Shown: positions 45,906-55,119, counted from the first letter of the stretch. The stretch is 64,000 bases of DNA from Bradyrhizobium quebecense (GCF_013373795.3 NZ_CP088022.1:3410001-3474000), one strand, 5' to 3'. Notes: generated from the sequence alone by a model not told the origin. Numbers and translations are program-made.

Positions 45906-48900
45906 CTACTCCGCCGCCATCTGCCGCGGCGCGGGCGGCGGGTTGGCGAGGTCGGCGGCGAGTTGCGCGTAGCGAACCTTTGCCTCCTTGATCGCCTTGT
46001 CCTTCACCGGGCCGTAGCCGCGGATGCGGTCGGGCAGCGACAGCAATTCGACCGCGATGTCGTGATTGAGCGGCGACAGCAGGGTCAGCACCGTCGCGAC
46101 ATCCTTCTCGTAGCCCGCGATCAGATCGCGCTCGAGCTTGCGGTCGGCGTTGTAGCCAAAGATGTCGAGCGGCGTGCCGCGCAGGAAGCGGAATCGCGCC
46201 ATCACCTTGAACACCGACATCATCCACGAACCGAACGCCCGCTTCTTCGGCCGGCCCTGCGCATCGAGCCCGCCGCCGAGGATCGGCGGGGCCAGATTGA
46301 AGTTGAACTTGAAGTCGCCCTCGAACTGGTCGCGCAGCTGCTTCTCGAAGCGGCCATCGGTGAACAGCCGCGCCACCTCATACTCGTCCTTGTAGGCGAG
46401 CAGCTTGGCGTAGTTGATCGCCACCGCGCGCGGCAGCGCCTCGCCATAACCGCCCTTGACGGCGATGTCGCGGACCTGATCGACCAGCTTGCGGTAGCGT
46501 TTTGCCAAACGCGCGCTCTGATAGCCGGTCAGAAGCGCCATGCGGTGGTTGATGATCTCGTCGAGCGACATCGCATCCAGCGACTTGACCGGTGCGACGT
46601 CGTTGTCCTGCCCCTTCATCATCGCGGCGAGCCGCGCCGGATCGGCCGCGGCCAGACGCCCGAGCTGAAACGCCTGCGTGTTCATCTTGATCGAGACCCC
46701 GTTGACCTCGATCGCCTGCTGGATCGCCTCCGCCGACAGCGGCAGCAGCCCGCGCTGATAGGCAAAGCCCATCATCATGATGTTGGTGGCAATCGAGTCG
46801 CCGAGCAGCGCTTCGGCCGGCTTGGTGAAGTCGAAGAAGGCGGAGTCCTTGCGCAGCTCGGTCTCCAGCACGCCGGTAACCTTGCGGCTCTGGAAATTGA
46901 AGTCGCGGTTGAGGATGAAGTCCGCGGTCGGAATGATGTGGCTGTTGATGATGCCGACGGTGCGGCTCGCGTCGCACAGCGTGATGGTCTCCTTCGACAC
47001 CGCCACGACCTCGTCGGCGGCAAGGACGAGATCGGCCGTGCCGGTCACGATGCGCGAACAGGTCACATCTGCCGTGTGCTCGGAGAGCCGGACATGGCTG
47101 AGCACCGCACCGCCCTTCTGCGCGAGGCCGGACATGTCGAGGATCATCGAGGCCTTACCCTCGATGTGCGCGGCCATGCCGAGCAGCGCGCCGATCGTCA
47201 GCACGCCGGTGCCGCCGACGCCGCCGACCGCGATGTTGTAGGGCCGGTCGAGCGCGGGCTTCGAGGCCGGCTCCGGCAAAGCGCCGATATCGCCAAGCTC
47301 GGTCGGCGCGCGACGCTTCAGGGTGCCGCCATTGACCGTGACGAAGGACGGGCAAAAGCCCTTCACACAGGAATAATCCTTGTTGCAGGTCGACTGGTTG
47401 ATGGTGCGCTTGCGCCCCAATTCCGTCTCCAGCGGCTCGACCGAGATGCAGTTCGACTGCACCGAGCAGTCGCCGCAGCCTTCGCAGACGGCCGGATTGA
47501 TCAGCACGCGCCGCGCCGGATCCTCCATCAGGCCGCGCTTGCGGCGACGGCGCTTTTCCGCGGCGCAGGTCTGCACGAACACGATCGCCGAGGTGCCCTT
47601 GGTGTCGCGGCACATCTTCTGGACGTTCTCGAGCTCGTCGCGATGGAACAGCTTGACGCCCGGCGCGATGGTATCAGCCGGATAAGAACCCGGATTTTCC
47701 GAGACCAGGTAGATCTCGCGGATGCCTTCGGCGTGGAGCTGGAAGGTGATCTTCTGCGGCGACAGATCGCCGTCGTGGTGCTGGCCGCCGGTCATGGCGA
47801 CGGCGTCGTTGTAGAGGATCTTGTAGGTGATGTTGGCCTTGGAGGCGATCGACTGGCGGATCGCGAGAATGCCGGAGTGGAAATAAGTCCCGTCGCCGAG
47901 ATTGGCGAAGATGTGGTTCTCGTTGGTGAACGGCGCGATGCCGACCCACGGTACGCCCTCGCCGCCCATATGGGTGAAGGTCTCGGTCGAGCGGTTCATC
48001 CACAGCGCCATGAAGTGGCAGCCGATGCCGCCGAGCGCGCGGCTGCCTTCAGGTACCTTGGTCGAGGTGTTGTGCGGGCAGCCCGAGCAGAAATACGGCG
48101 TGCGGCTGACGGGTGCGGTCGCCTGCATCTGCGACGACTGGCGGCCGTTGAACCAGTCGGCCTTGGCGCGCAACATCTCGGCGATTTCAGGATTGAGATT
48201 AAGTCGAAGCAGCCGCTCGGTGAGCGAGCTTGCAAGCGAGGCCACGCTGAGCTCGGCGGCGAAGGTCAGGAAGCGCTTGTCGTGATCGTCCATCTTGCCG
48301 ACGATGCGCGGGCGCACGTCGTCGCGCCAGTTGAACAGCTCCTGCTTGACCTGGTTCTCGACGATCTCGCGGCGCTCTTCGACGATAAAGATCTCTTCGA
48401 GGCCGACGGCGAAGTTGCGCACGCCTTCCGGCTCCAGCGGCCAGGGCATGCCGATCTTGTAGAGGCGGATGCCGATCTTGGCGGCGATCTCGGGCGTGAT
48501 GCCGAGCTCGCGCAGCGCCTGGCGGATGTCCTCGTAGCTCTTGCCCGAGGCCATGATGCCGTAGCGCGCGTTCGGCGAATCCATCGTGACGCGGTTGACC
48601 TTGTTGGCGCGGGCAAAGGCGATCGCGGCAAAGCCCTTGTAGTCCTGCAGCCGGCGATCCTGCTCGAACCGGTCGTCGGGCCAGCGGATGTTGAGGCCGT
48701 CCGGCGGCAGCTCGAAATCGGCCGGAATGATGAAGGGCGTCATCTCGTCGGTGAGGTCGATCTCGGCCGTGGTCTCGACCGTCTCGGTAATCACCTTCAT
48801 GCCGACCCAGCAGCCGGAGTAGCGCGACATCGCGATGCCCAGCAGGCCCATCTCGATCATTTCGTGGATGCTAGAGGGGTAGAGGTAGGGCATCAGCGCG

Positions 48901-49400
48901 GAGATGAAGGCGTGGTCGGACTGATGCGGGACGGTGGAGGACTTTGCGCCGTGATCGTCGCCGGCCAGGCAAAGCACGCCGCCGTTCTTGGCGGAGCCCG
49001 CCGCATTGCCGTGGCGGAAGACGTCGCCGCAGCGGTCGACGCCGGGGCCCTTACCGTACCAGATACCGACCGCACCATCATATTTGGCGCCGGGTGACAG
49101 GGCGAGCTGCTGCGAGCCCCAGATCGCGGTGGCCGCCAGGTCCTCGTTCACGCCGGGCTGGAATTTGATGTTGTACTGCTCGAGATGCTTGCGGGCGGCG
49201 AACAGCTGCTGGTCGTACCCGCCGAGAGGGGAACCGCGATAGCCGGAGATGAAGCCTGCCGTGTTGAGGCCTGCGGCGCGGTCGCGTCTGATCTGCGCCA
49301 TGGGCAGGCGGACCAGCGCCTGGATGCCCGTCATGAAGACGTGGCCGGTGCCTTGGGTGTATTTCTGGTCGAGGCTGATAGGCCCTTGGTTGATTCCCAT
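45906..49400 (-). CDS. Indolepyruvate:ferredoxin oxidoreductase family protein (IorA-IorB fusion)
   Basis: 1164 residues. It oxidatively decarboxylates a 2-oxo acid (aryl- or branched-chain type) to the acyl-CoA, passing electrons to ferredoxin. The order is a pyrimidine-binding domain, a TPP-binding domain (YFCSGCPHNTST near 440, GDGTYFHSG near 495), a ferredoxin-like part with two cysteine groups (VCEGCGDCSVQSNC and CNKDYSCVKGFC, about 640-685), then the gamma-type domain (GGVGGTGVLTIG near 730). The ATG has GAGGG five bases upstream. It opens the catabolic block. The substrate is inferred only from family. Confidence 0.93.
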   Translation of the reverse strand: MGINQGPISLDQKYTQGTGHVFMTGIQALVRLPMAQIRRDRAAGLNTAGFISGYRGSPLGGYDQQLFAARKHLEQYNIKFQPGVNEDLAATAIWGSQQLALSPGAKYDGAVGIWYGKGPGVDRCGDVFRHGNAAGSAKNGGVLCLAGDDHGAKSSTVPHQSDHAFISALMPYLYPSSIHEMIEMGLLGIAMSRYSGCWVGMKVITETVETTAEIDLTDEMTPFIIPADFELPPDGLNIRWPDDRFEQDRRLQDYKGFAAIAFARANKVNRVTMDSPNARYGIMASGKSYEDIRQALRELGITPEIAAKIGIRLYKIGMPWPLEPEGVRNFAVGLEEIFIVEERREIVENQVKQELFNWRDDVRPRIVGKMDDHDKRFLTFAAELSVASLASSLTERLLRLNLNPEIAEMLRAKADWFNGRQSSQMQATAPVSRTPYFCSGCPHNTSTKVPEGSRALGGIGCHFMALWMNRSTETFTHMGGEGVPWVGIAPFTNENHIFANLGDGTYFHSGILAIRQSIASKANITYKILYNDAVAMTGGQHHDGDLSPQKITFQLHAEGIREIYLVSENPGSYPADTIAPGVKLFHRDELENVQKMCRDTKGTSAIVFVQTCAAEKRRRRKRGLMEDPARRVLINPAVCEGCGDCSVQSNCISVEPLETELGRKRTINQSTCNKDYSCVKGFCPSFVTVNGGTLKRRAPTELGDIGALPEPASKPALDRPYNIAVGGVGGTGVLTIGALLGMAAHIEGKASMILDMSGLAQKGGAVLSHVRLSEHTADVTCSRIVTGTADLVLAADEVVAVSKETITLCDASRTVGIINSHIIPTADFILNRDFNFQSRKVTGVLETELRKDSAFFDFTKPAEALLGDSIATNIMMMGFAYQRGLLPLSAEAIQQAIEVNGVSIKMNTQAFQLGRLAAADPARLAAMMKGQDNDVAPVKSLDAMSLDEIINHRMALLTGYQSARLAKRYRKLVDQVRDIAVKGGYGEALPRAVAINYAKLLAYKDEYEVARLFTDGRFEKQLRDQFEGDFKFNFNLAPPILGGGLDAQGRPKKRAFGSWMMSVFKVMARFRFLRGTPLDIFGYNADRKLERDLIAGYEKDVATVLTLLSPLNHDIAVELLSLPDRIRGYGPVKDKAIKEAKVRYAQLAADLANPPPAPRQMAAE

Positions 49401-49634
49401 TTAGCCCTCTTTGCGCTGGTCGCGACGCCTGCTTTTTAGCTAGTCATCCGAACTTGTTAGAACCAGTCTATGTCGGATTTTCCGGCCGGCGCAGCACAAT
49501 TCTGGGCGACCAAGCCCGTCGCTCGAAAATCGCAATTTCGTGCCGGGAATATTGCAGGGCCGTTTCGGTTTCTGTCGCAGGACGGGCCCGCGGCGAAACG
49601 GCGTGACGCGTCGTGTGGACCGGAAGGTGAATGG

Positions 49635-50861
49635 ATGCGGCGACGACCTCGAACGACCTGTGCGATTCTGGCCGGTGTGCTGTTGTGCAGTGCGTTCGCG
49701 GCTCGCGAATGCACCGCTGCGTCAACCGACGACATCATCGCCCGCGGCCAGGCGCTCACGATCGCCGGCGACTGCGCGAGCTGCCATACCGCCGACCCGG
49801 CAAAGCCGTTCGCCGGGAGCAAGCGGATCGACACGCCGTTCGGTGCGGTGTTCTCGCCGAACCTGACGCCCGACCGCGATACCGGCATCGGCGGCTGGAG
49901 CGACGACGATTTCGTCCGCGCGCTGCGCACCGGCGTCTCGCCGAACGGGGCGCATTATTATCCCGCCTTCCCCTACCCGTATTTCACGAAGCTGATCCGC
50001 GACGACATCCTGGCGATCCGCGCCTATCTTGCGACGCTGGCGCCGGTCAGCAACAGGGCGCCGCCACCGCGGTTGCGCTGGCCGTATTGCTACCGCGTGC
50101 TGATGCGGGCCTGGAATGCGCTGTTCTTCACGCCGGGCATCATCCAGCCGGACCAGAGCAGGACCGCGGAATGGAATCGCGGCCGCTACCTCGTCGAGGC
50201 CCTCGCCCATTGCGGCGCCTGCCATACGCCGAAGAATGCGTTCGGCGCCGATAAGCGCGACCAGGCGCTCGGCGGCAACATGGTGCAGGGCATGTTCGCG
50301 CCCAGGCTCGACGGCGCCGAGCGGAGTGGGCTGAAGTCCTGGAGCACCGGTGACATCGCCGAATATCTACAGAGCGGCCGCAACGGGCACAGCCATGCCG
50401 GTCCGTTGATGTCCGAGGTGGTAGTCAATTCGACCTCGAAGATGAGCGACGCCGATGTGCGCGCGATCGCGGTCTATCTGAAGAGCCTGCCCGCCGGCGC
50501 GTCGGAGCCTGTGGTCACCCCGCCCTCGCCGGCGCAGATGAGCAACGGCGAGCGCATCTATCGCGGCGCCTGCGTCGCCTGTCATGAGCTCGATGGCTCC
50601 GGTAGCCCACGGATCTATCCGCCGCTGCCCGGCAACGCCAATCTGCAATCGGCTAGTCCTGCGAGCACGCTGCGCATCATCCTCGACGGTGCGCAGAGCG
50701 TGACGACGCCGCGCGCGCCGAATGCAGGCTCGATGCCGGCCTATCCAAAACTCACCGACCAGGAGGTCGCCGATGTCGCGACCTATATCCGCAATGCCTG
50801 GGGCAATGCGGCGCCGGCCGTCAGCGCGGACGAGGTCGCGAAGGCGCGGACGGCGAAATAG
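49635..50861 (+). CDS. Triheme cytochrome c (membrane dehydrogenase cytochrome subunit type)
   Basis: 408 residues with a signal peptide (about 1-29). Three CxxCH heme sites: Cys47 (CASCH), Cys193 (CGACH) and Cys313 (CVACH), each followed at a distance by a methionine that can serve as sixth ligand. The arrangement and YLVEALAHCGACHTPKN match the cytochrome subunits of alcohol or gluconate dehydrogenases. No dehydrogenase gene is next to it. The start at 49635 has AAGG seven to eight bases upstream. Confidence 0.9.
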   Translation: MRRRPRTTCAILAGVLLCSAFAARECTAASTDDIIARGQALTIAGDCASCHTADPAKPFAGSKRIDTPFGAVFSPNLTPDRDTGIGGWSDDDFVRALRTGVSPNGAHYYPAFPYPYFTKLIRDDILAIRAYLATLAPVSNRAPPPRLRWPYCYRVLMRAWNALFFTPGIIQPDQSRTAEWNRGRYLVEALAHCGACHTPKNAFGADKRDQALGGNMVQGMFAPRLDGAERSGLKSWSTGDIAEYLQSGRNGHSHAGPLMSEVVVNSTSKMSDADVRAIAVYLKSLPAGASEPVVTPPSPAQMSNGERIYRGACVACHELDGSGSPRIYPPLPGNANLQSASPASTLRIILDGAQSVTTPRAPNAGSMPAYPKLTDQEVADVATYIRNAWGNAAPAVSADEVAKARTAK

Positions 50862-50865
50862 CCGT

Positions 50866-51507
50866 TCAGCGCTCCTCATCGCTGAACACGAATTTCGGCA
50901 TCTCCCATTTATAGCGGATCGCCAGCATCCGGAACGTCAGGCCGAGGGCGAAGGTCAGCAGGGTCCAAACCGGTGGGTTGAGGTTCAGTCCGAACGCGGT
51001 CGCATAGAACAGCCCGGTCACCACGGAGACGCTGGCGTAGAGCTCGCTGCGAAACAGCAGCGGCACCTCGTTGCAGAGGATGTCGCGCAGCACGCCGCCG
51101 GCGCATCCGGTGATCATGCCGGCGACGATCACGATCGGCAGCGAGGCGTCAACCTGCCAGGCCACGTCGCAGCCGGCCATGGTGAACACCACAAGCCCGA
51201 TCGCATCGAGCACCAGGAACGCGAGATTGAGCCTGACCACCAGCCGCGCCAGCAGGATGGTGGCGAAGGCGCCCGCCGCCGCGATCGCAAGGTAGATCGG
51301 TTGTGCGACCCAGAGCAGCGGATAATGCCCGAGCAGCACGTCGCGGATGGTGCCGCCGCCGAGCGCGGTGATCGCCCCTAACATGCAGACGCCGGCCCAA
51401 TCCATGCTGCGTCTGCCGGCCGCCAGCGCCGCCGTCATCGATTGCGCCGCAACGGCAATGAACGAGAGCACGTGCAGCACCGAATCGGTGGGCGGCATGG
51501 TCCACAT
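50866..51507 (-). CDS. Trimeric intracellular cation channel (TRIC) family protein
   Basis: 213 residues with seven hydrophobic helices. The two internal repeats carry the family glycine motifs: MLGAITALGGGTIRDVLLG and GMITGCAGGVLRDILCNEVPLL. Members are homotrimeric potassium-permeable channels. It converges with the cytochrome gene (four bases between stops). GAGG precedes the ATG. Confidence 0.88.
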   Translation of the reverse strand: MWTMPPTDSVLHVLSFIAVAAQSMTAALAAGRRSMDWAGVCMLGAITALGGGTIRDVLLGHYPLLWVAQPIYLAIAAAGAFATILLARLVVRLNLAFLVLDAIGLVVFTMAGCDVAWQVDASLPIVIVAGMITGCAGGVLRDILCNEVPLLFRSELYASVSVVTGLFYATAFGLNLNPPVWTLLTFALGLTFRMLAIRYKWEMPKFVFSDEER

Positions 51508-51664
51508 GAAAAAGCCTCATGGAACAGGTTCGGAACCCTGGGAATCGGCGGTTCCAGCATGAACAGGTTGCAACATTGGCGCGGAACATCCTCACGCGCC
51601 AGCCATTGTCTCCAGCGTTTAGACTACGCGCTTAGCCTTGGGGGGCTAACGGAGGAACTTTGAA

Positions 51665-52093
51665 ATGGCTTACAACCCTGACGATCCGTATCGCGCCAAC
51701 CTGACCGATGACGAAATCCGCCGTCAGGCGCGCTTCAACAGCCTGGACAACGAGCTGCAGCCGGATCCGGAACTCCAGGAGGGACCGGCCAGCAGCACCA
51801 AGATCGCGATGTTCGCAGTTGCGGTGGCCGTGGTGCTCGGCGCGCTGTTCTACGGGTTGAACAACACGTCGGTGCACGAGGCCGGCACGACGCCGTCGAC
51901 GCAGACCGCGCAGACGCAGCCGGTTAACCCAGCCGCGCCGCCTCCGGGCATGCGCGACGTGACGCCGAAGCCGAACAGCCAGCCCGGCGTGACCACGGGC
52001 GCGGCGCCGGCCAACCCGTCGACCCCGCCGTCTGACATGAACAAGTCGGACATGAACAAGCCGGCCGCGCCGCCGGCCGAGAATGCGAAGTAA
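51665..52093 (+). CDS. Hypothetical single-span membrane protein
   Basis: 142 residues. An acidic cytoplasmic part (MAYNPDDPYRANLTDDEIRRQAR), one transmembrane helix (TKIAMFAVAVAVVLGALFYGL) and a Pro/Thr/Asn-rich tail ending in a short repeat (DMNKSDMNKP). The layout is common in small Bradyrhizobium envelope proteins. GGAGG nine bases before the ATG and a strong terminator after the stop show that it is a real single-gene unit. Confidence 0.65.
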   Translation: MAYNPDDPYRANLTDDEIRRQARFNSLDNELQPDPELQEGPASSTKIAMFAVAVAVVLGALFYGLNNTSVHEAGTTPSTQTAQTQPVNPAAPPPGMRDVTPKPNSQPGVTTGAAPANPSTPPSDMNKSDMNKPAAPPAENAK

Positions 52094-52114
52094 CGCGTAA
52101 CGACACCGGCGCGA

Positions 52115-52145
52115 GCAGCGGGCCCCCACGGCCCGCTGCTTTTTT
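52115..52145 (+). terminator. Rho-independent terminator
   Basis: The perfect 10-base arms GCAGCGGGCC and GGCCCGCTGC enclose CCCAC, followed by six T residues. It ends the transcript of the gene at 51665-52093. The minus-strand gene ends only eight bases further on. Confidence 0.9.
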
Positions 52146-52152
52146 GTGGCGA

Positions 52153-52971
52153 CTACTTGAACATCTTGTTGAGCTCGCCGCCGGGATAGCCGTTGGCGAA
52201 TTCGGTGAAGGTGCCCTTCTCGGCCATTTCCTTGGCCGCCTTCATGACGCCGGCCCAGGCCATCCGCGCCAGCGCGCCGCCGACGCTGATCCGGCGCACG
52301 CCGAGGTCGCCGACAGCCTGCAGCGTCAGGTCGGACGCGCCGCCGATCAAGAGATTGACCGGCTTCGGCGCCACCGCCTTCACGACCGCGGATATCTCTT
52401 CTTTGGTCGAGATGCCCGGCGAATACAACACATCCGCCCCGGCTTCCGAATAGGCCTGCAGCCGCTCGATCACCAGATTGAGGTCCTTCTTGCCCCACAG
52501 GAACGCCTCGCAGCGGCCGGTGAGCAGCACGCCGCTGTGGTCGGCATCGATGGCTTTGCGCGCCGCCCTGATGCGCTCGACCGCGAGCTTGTGCTCGAAC
52601 AGCGGATTGGCCGCGTCTCCCGTGGAGTCCTCGATCGAGAGGCCGGCAACACCGGTCTTGACACCGCGCGCGACATTGACCGCAACCTTCTCAGGCTCGA
52701 CCGCGAAGCCGCCCTCGAAATCGGCGTTGACGGGAATATCGACCGCCGCGCACACCGCGGTGAGGTGGTCGCAGACGTCATCGACGGTGACGCGGTTGTC
52801 GGCCTTCGCGATGGTCCAGGCAAAGCCCGCGCTGGTCGAGGCGAGCGCCTTGAAGCCGAGATGTTGCAAGGCGCGGGCGCTGCCGACATCGAACGGGTTC
52901 GGAATGATGAAGCACCCGCTGTCGTGCAGCTTCTTGAAGGCGGCTCGTTTGTCAGCAGTTGGCAGTGGCAT
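52153..52971 (-). CDS. Isocitrate lyase/PEP mutase superfamily protein
   Basis: 272 residues in a TIM-barrel pattern of the phosphonomutase-like group: IPNPFDVGSARALQHLGFKALAST, PVNADFEGGFA with the metal-binding Asp, VAGLSIEDSTG and LTGRCEAFLWG. Members cleave or isomerise short 2-oxo or dicarboxylic acids; the substrate here is unknown. AGGGAG six bases before the ATG at 52971 fixes the start. It is the last gene of a possible three-gene operon. Confidence 0.86.
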   Translation of the reverse strand: MPLPTADKRAAFKKLHDSGCFIIPNPFDVGSARALQHLGFKALASTSAGFAWTIAKADNRVTVDDVCDHLTAVCAAVDIPVNADFEGGFAVEPEKVAVNVARGVKTGVAGLSIEDSTGDAANPLFEHKLAVERIRAARKAIDADHSGVLLTGRCEAFLWGKKDLNLVIERLQAYSEAGADVLYSPGISTKEEISAVVKAVAPKPVNLLIGGASDLTLQAVGDLGVRRISVGGALARMAWAGVMKAAKEMAEKGTFTEFANGYPGGELNKMFK

Positions 52972-53027
52972 TGGTCGCTCCCTAGAGTCATTGGCCGCGC
53001 AGAGATAGGCACGCACACTCCGCGGTG

Positions 53028-53378
53028 CTAGTGCGGCTCGTGCACTGCGCGGCTGTCCTTCGGCGCCTGATCGCGTTCGTTCAGGCCGTAGTCACGCATC
53101 ACGCTCGCGACCCGCAGCCGGTAATTCTCGAAGATCCGCGCGCGGCCCTTGGCCTGGGTGCGGCGGTGCTCGACCGTGTTGCGCCAGGCTTCTACCGCAG
53201 CCTCGTCGCGGAAGAACGACAGCGACACGAACTTGCCCTTCTCGGTCAGGCTCTCGAACCGCTCGACCGAGATGAAGCCGTCGATCTCCTGCAGGATCGG
53301 CTTCAGCTCGGCGGCTAGGTCAAAATAGAGCTCCCGGTGCTCAGCCTTCGGCCAGACTTCGAAGATCACGGCAATCAT
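53028..53378 (-). CDS. Antibiotic biosynthesis monooxygenase (ABM) domain protein
   Basis: 116 residues with a ferredoxin-like ABM fold (MIAVIFEVWPKAEHRELYFDL...ISVERFESLTEKGKFVSLSFFRDEAAVEAWRN). Such small proteins oxidise or bind aromatic, quinone or heme-like compounds. GGAGG in front of the ATG. It lies 32 bases after the NIPSNAP gene and 56 bases before the PEP-mutase-like gene, so the three are probably one operon. Confidence 0.85.
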   Translation of the reverse strand: MIAVIFEVWPKAEHRELYFDLAAELKPILQEIDGFISVERFESLTEKGKFVSLSFFRDEAAVEAWRNTVEHRRTQAKGRARIFENYRLRVASVMRDYGLNERDQAPKDSRAVHEPH

Positions 53379-53410
53379 GGGCGCCTCCGCGCGTTGTCGT
53401 TATGGAACGA

Positions 53411-53719
53411 CTATAGCTCGACCTTGCGCAGAAATGTTCGTTCCTCGGCGAGGATGAAGCGGTTTTGTTCCGCGAAGTTGAAGTTCGCCATGCCCTCGCT
53501 GTCCTGGCGCAGCCGCGCGCGATAGGCCTCGTAAGCGGCGAGGCTTTCGAACGAGATCAGCGCGAAGGCGACGTTGTTGGTACCCTCATGCGGCATCCAG
53601 TAGCCGAGCAGATCGCCGCCGCAGCGCGGGATGATCGAGAGCCAGTTCCGCGAATACTCCTCGAACATCGCGCGCTTGAACGGATCGAGCTGGTAGCGGA
53701 TGAAGACGGTGACGGTCAT
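53411..53719 (-). CDS. NIPSNAP-family protein
   Basis: 102 residues with a ferredoxin-like alpha/beta fold ([24 protein letters not shown]...[34 protein letters not shown]). NIPSNAP proteins are dimeric, related to ABM proteins. AGGAGG in front of the ATG. First gene of the possible operon; the divergent ArsR regulator starts 93 bases away. Confidence 0.85.
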   Translation of the reverse strand: MTVTVFIRYQLDPFKRAMFEEYSRNWLSIIPRCGGDLLGYWMPHEGTNNVAFALISFESLAAYEAYRARLRQDSEGMANFNFAEQNRFILAEERTFLRKVEL

Positions 53720-53787
53720 TGATGGCCTCCTGGTGTTTTCGTCTTTACGGGCGACGGGCACGATGGACACTACCGCCTTGCCCGACC

Positions 53788-53809
53788 TCGATGCTTCGGC
53801 TATCATCGA
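53788..53809 (+). promoter_or_regulatory. Inverted repeat before the ArsR gene, candidate operator
   Basis: TCGATG, ten bases, CATCGA. It ends three bases before the ATG of the ArsR-family gene and lies in the divergent region shared with the NIPSNAP operon. Autoregulation is a reasonable guess. The half-sites are short, so chance is possible. Confidence 0.4.
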
Positions 53810-53812
53810 ACT

Positions 53813-54508
53813 ATGAAAGCAGGACCCGACATCTCCCGGATCGCCGCTCTGGTCGGCGATCCCGCACGCTGCAACATGCTGACCGCGCTGATGACCGGCC
53901 GCGCGCTGACCGCGAGCGAGCTGGCGCAGGAGGCCGGCATCACGCCGCAGACGGCGAGCTCGCATCTCGCCAAGCTCGAGGCCGGCGGGCTGATCGAGCC
54001 CGAGAAGCAAGGCCGCCACCGCTACTACCGGCTCTCTGACCCCGACGTCGCCGACGTGCTCGAAGGCCTGCAGGGCATCGCCGCCCGCGCCGGCCATATG
54101 CGCGTGCGCACCGGACCGAAGGATCCGGCGCTGCGCCGCGCCCGCATCTGCTACGACCATCTCGCCGGCGATCTCGGCGTGCAGATGCTCGACAGCATGA
54201 GGCGGCAGAAACTGGTGCGCCAGAGCAAGCAGGCGATCGAACTGACCGGCGAAGGCAAGCGCTTCATGGCCGAGGAGCTGCAGATCGACGCCGATGCGCT
54301 GACGCATCCGCGCCGTCCGGTGTGCAAGGCCTGCCTCGACTGGAGCGAGCGGCGCCACCACCTCGCCGGCACGCTCGGCGCTGCCATGATGGACCGCTTC
54401 ACCGAATTGAAATGGGCCGCGCGCGATGCTGCACCGGGCAGCCGCGTGGTCAATTTCTCGCGCAACGGTGAGAAGCGGTTCGCAGCACTGTTTGGCGCGG
54501 GCGAGTAA
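53813..54508 (+). CDS. ArsR-family winged-helix regulator, long form
   Basis: 231 residues, about twice the usual length. The N-terminal winged helix is clear: [55 protein letters not shown]. The C-terminal half is a second domain with CKACLDW and conserved histidines ([17 protein letters not shown]), which may bind metal or a small molecule. It is divergent from the NIPSNAP/ABM/PEP-mutase operon and probably controls it. Confidence 0.86.
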   Translation: MKAGPDISRIAALVGDPARCNMLTALMTGRALTASELAQEAGITPQTASSHLAKLEAGGLIEPEKQGRHRYYRLSDPDVADVLEGLQGIAARAGHMRVRTGPKDPALRRARICYDHLAGDLGVQMLDSMRRQKLVRQSKQAIELTGEGKRFMAEELQIDADALTHPRRPVCKACLDWSERRHHLAGTLGAAMMDRFTELKWAARDAAPGSRVVNFSRNGEKRFAALFGAGE

Positions 54509-54819
54509 CATCGCGCGTTGAATTCGGCATCGGCGCGGTCATTCGCGAACCCATTGTCTTGCTTGTCTCGCTCTCCGATACAATTTGTATCCTCGTGACG
54601 GCGCGTACTGCTCTCGCGCGTGCGAAATGTTTCAAATCAATGCTGAGCTTGCTTGCGGCGCACTGACGCAGCTGTGACGCGCAACATTCATGTCGCGTTC
54701 AGCCCGCAACATTATGGTCGACGACATCGGGCACGGCTTCTGCAATGATCCGGCCGGGCGAATCGGTAATCAAAAGTTTGTTGCGGTGCCGCAGCGCGGC
54801 CGAATTAAAAGGAGAAGAA
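54509..54819. other. Intergenic region of 311 bases with one strong palindrome
   Basis: No gene is convincing here. It contains the palindrome at 54577-54591. Sequence composition is close to random, with no tRNA or repeat of the common families. Confidence 0.5.
54577..54591. promoter_or_regulatory. Orphan palindrome with the look of a TetR-type operator
   Basis: GATACAA-T-TTGTATC: seven-base arms around one base. The A/T-rich centre and outer G/C fit operators of TetR-family repressors, yet no such regulator gene is next to it. The nearest downstream gene starts at 54820. Confidence 0.4.
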
Positions 54820-55050
54820 ATGAAGTATCTTTTTGCAGCAGCAGTTTTGGTGACGACCGCATTCGCCGGCATCAGCGCGGCTGATGCTGCCGGTGGTTGC
54901 GGCCCCGGCTGGCACCGCGGTCCCTATGGCGGCTGCGTCAGGAACCGTGGTCCCGTCGTCGTCGCACCCGGCGCGGTCGTGGTGGCGCCGCGCGTTCGCG
55001 CTTGCCCGTACGGTTTCGCCTGGCGCTACGGCCGCTGCCGCCCGATCTGA
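54820..55050 (+). CDS. Small secreted Gly/Cys protein (GCG_CRPN-like)
   Basis: 76 residues. A signal peptide (MKYLFAAAVLVTTAFAGISAADA) is followed by GGCGPGWHRGPYGGCVRNRGP and, after a valine/alanine-rich stretch, ACPYGFAWRYGRCRPI. This resembles the GCG_CRPN prefix found on small secreted proteins. The four cysteines could form two disulphides. AAGGAGAAGAA before the ATG and a strong terminator after the stop delimit the unit. Confidence 0.72.
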   Translation: MKYLFAAAVLVTTAFAGISAADAAGGCGPGWHRGPYGGCVRNRGPVVVAPGAVVVAPRVRACPYGFAWRYGRCRPI

Positions 55051-55071
55051 TCGCGGCACACCTGGATAAAC

Positions 55072-55104
55072 AAAACCCCGCCTCGCGCGGGGTTTTTCTT
55101 TTTT
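55072..55104 (+). terminator. Terminator between two facing small exported-protein genes
   Basis: AAAACCCCGC and GCGGGGTTTT form a ten-base stem around CTCGC, followed by TCTTTTTTG. It ends the transcript of the gene at 54820-55050. The A residues on the left side give a U-tract in the other direction as well, so it can serve both genes. Confidence 0.88.
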
Positions 55105-55119
55105 GAGGTGGTGCCGATG

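Noticed and set aside
45576..49097. 1173-residue open frame antisense to the IorA-IorB fusion
   Set aside because: Arg/Asp/Gly/Leu-rich translation without motifs, opposite a gene with clear TPP and iron-sulphur motifs.
51508..51664. Possible EcfG (general stress) promoter, GGAAC...CGTT
   Set aside because: The distance between boxes is about 28 bases or 12 bases in the two possible pairings, not the 16-18 expected.
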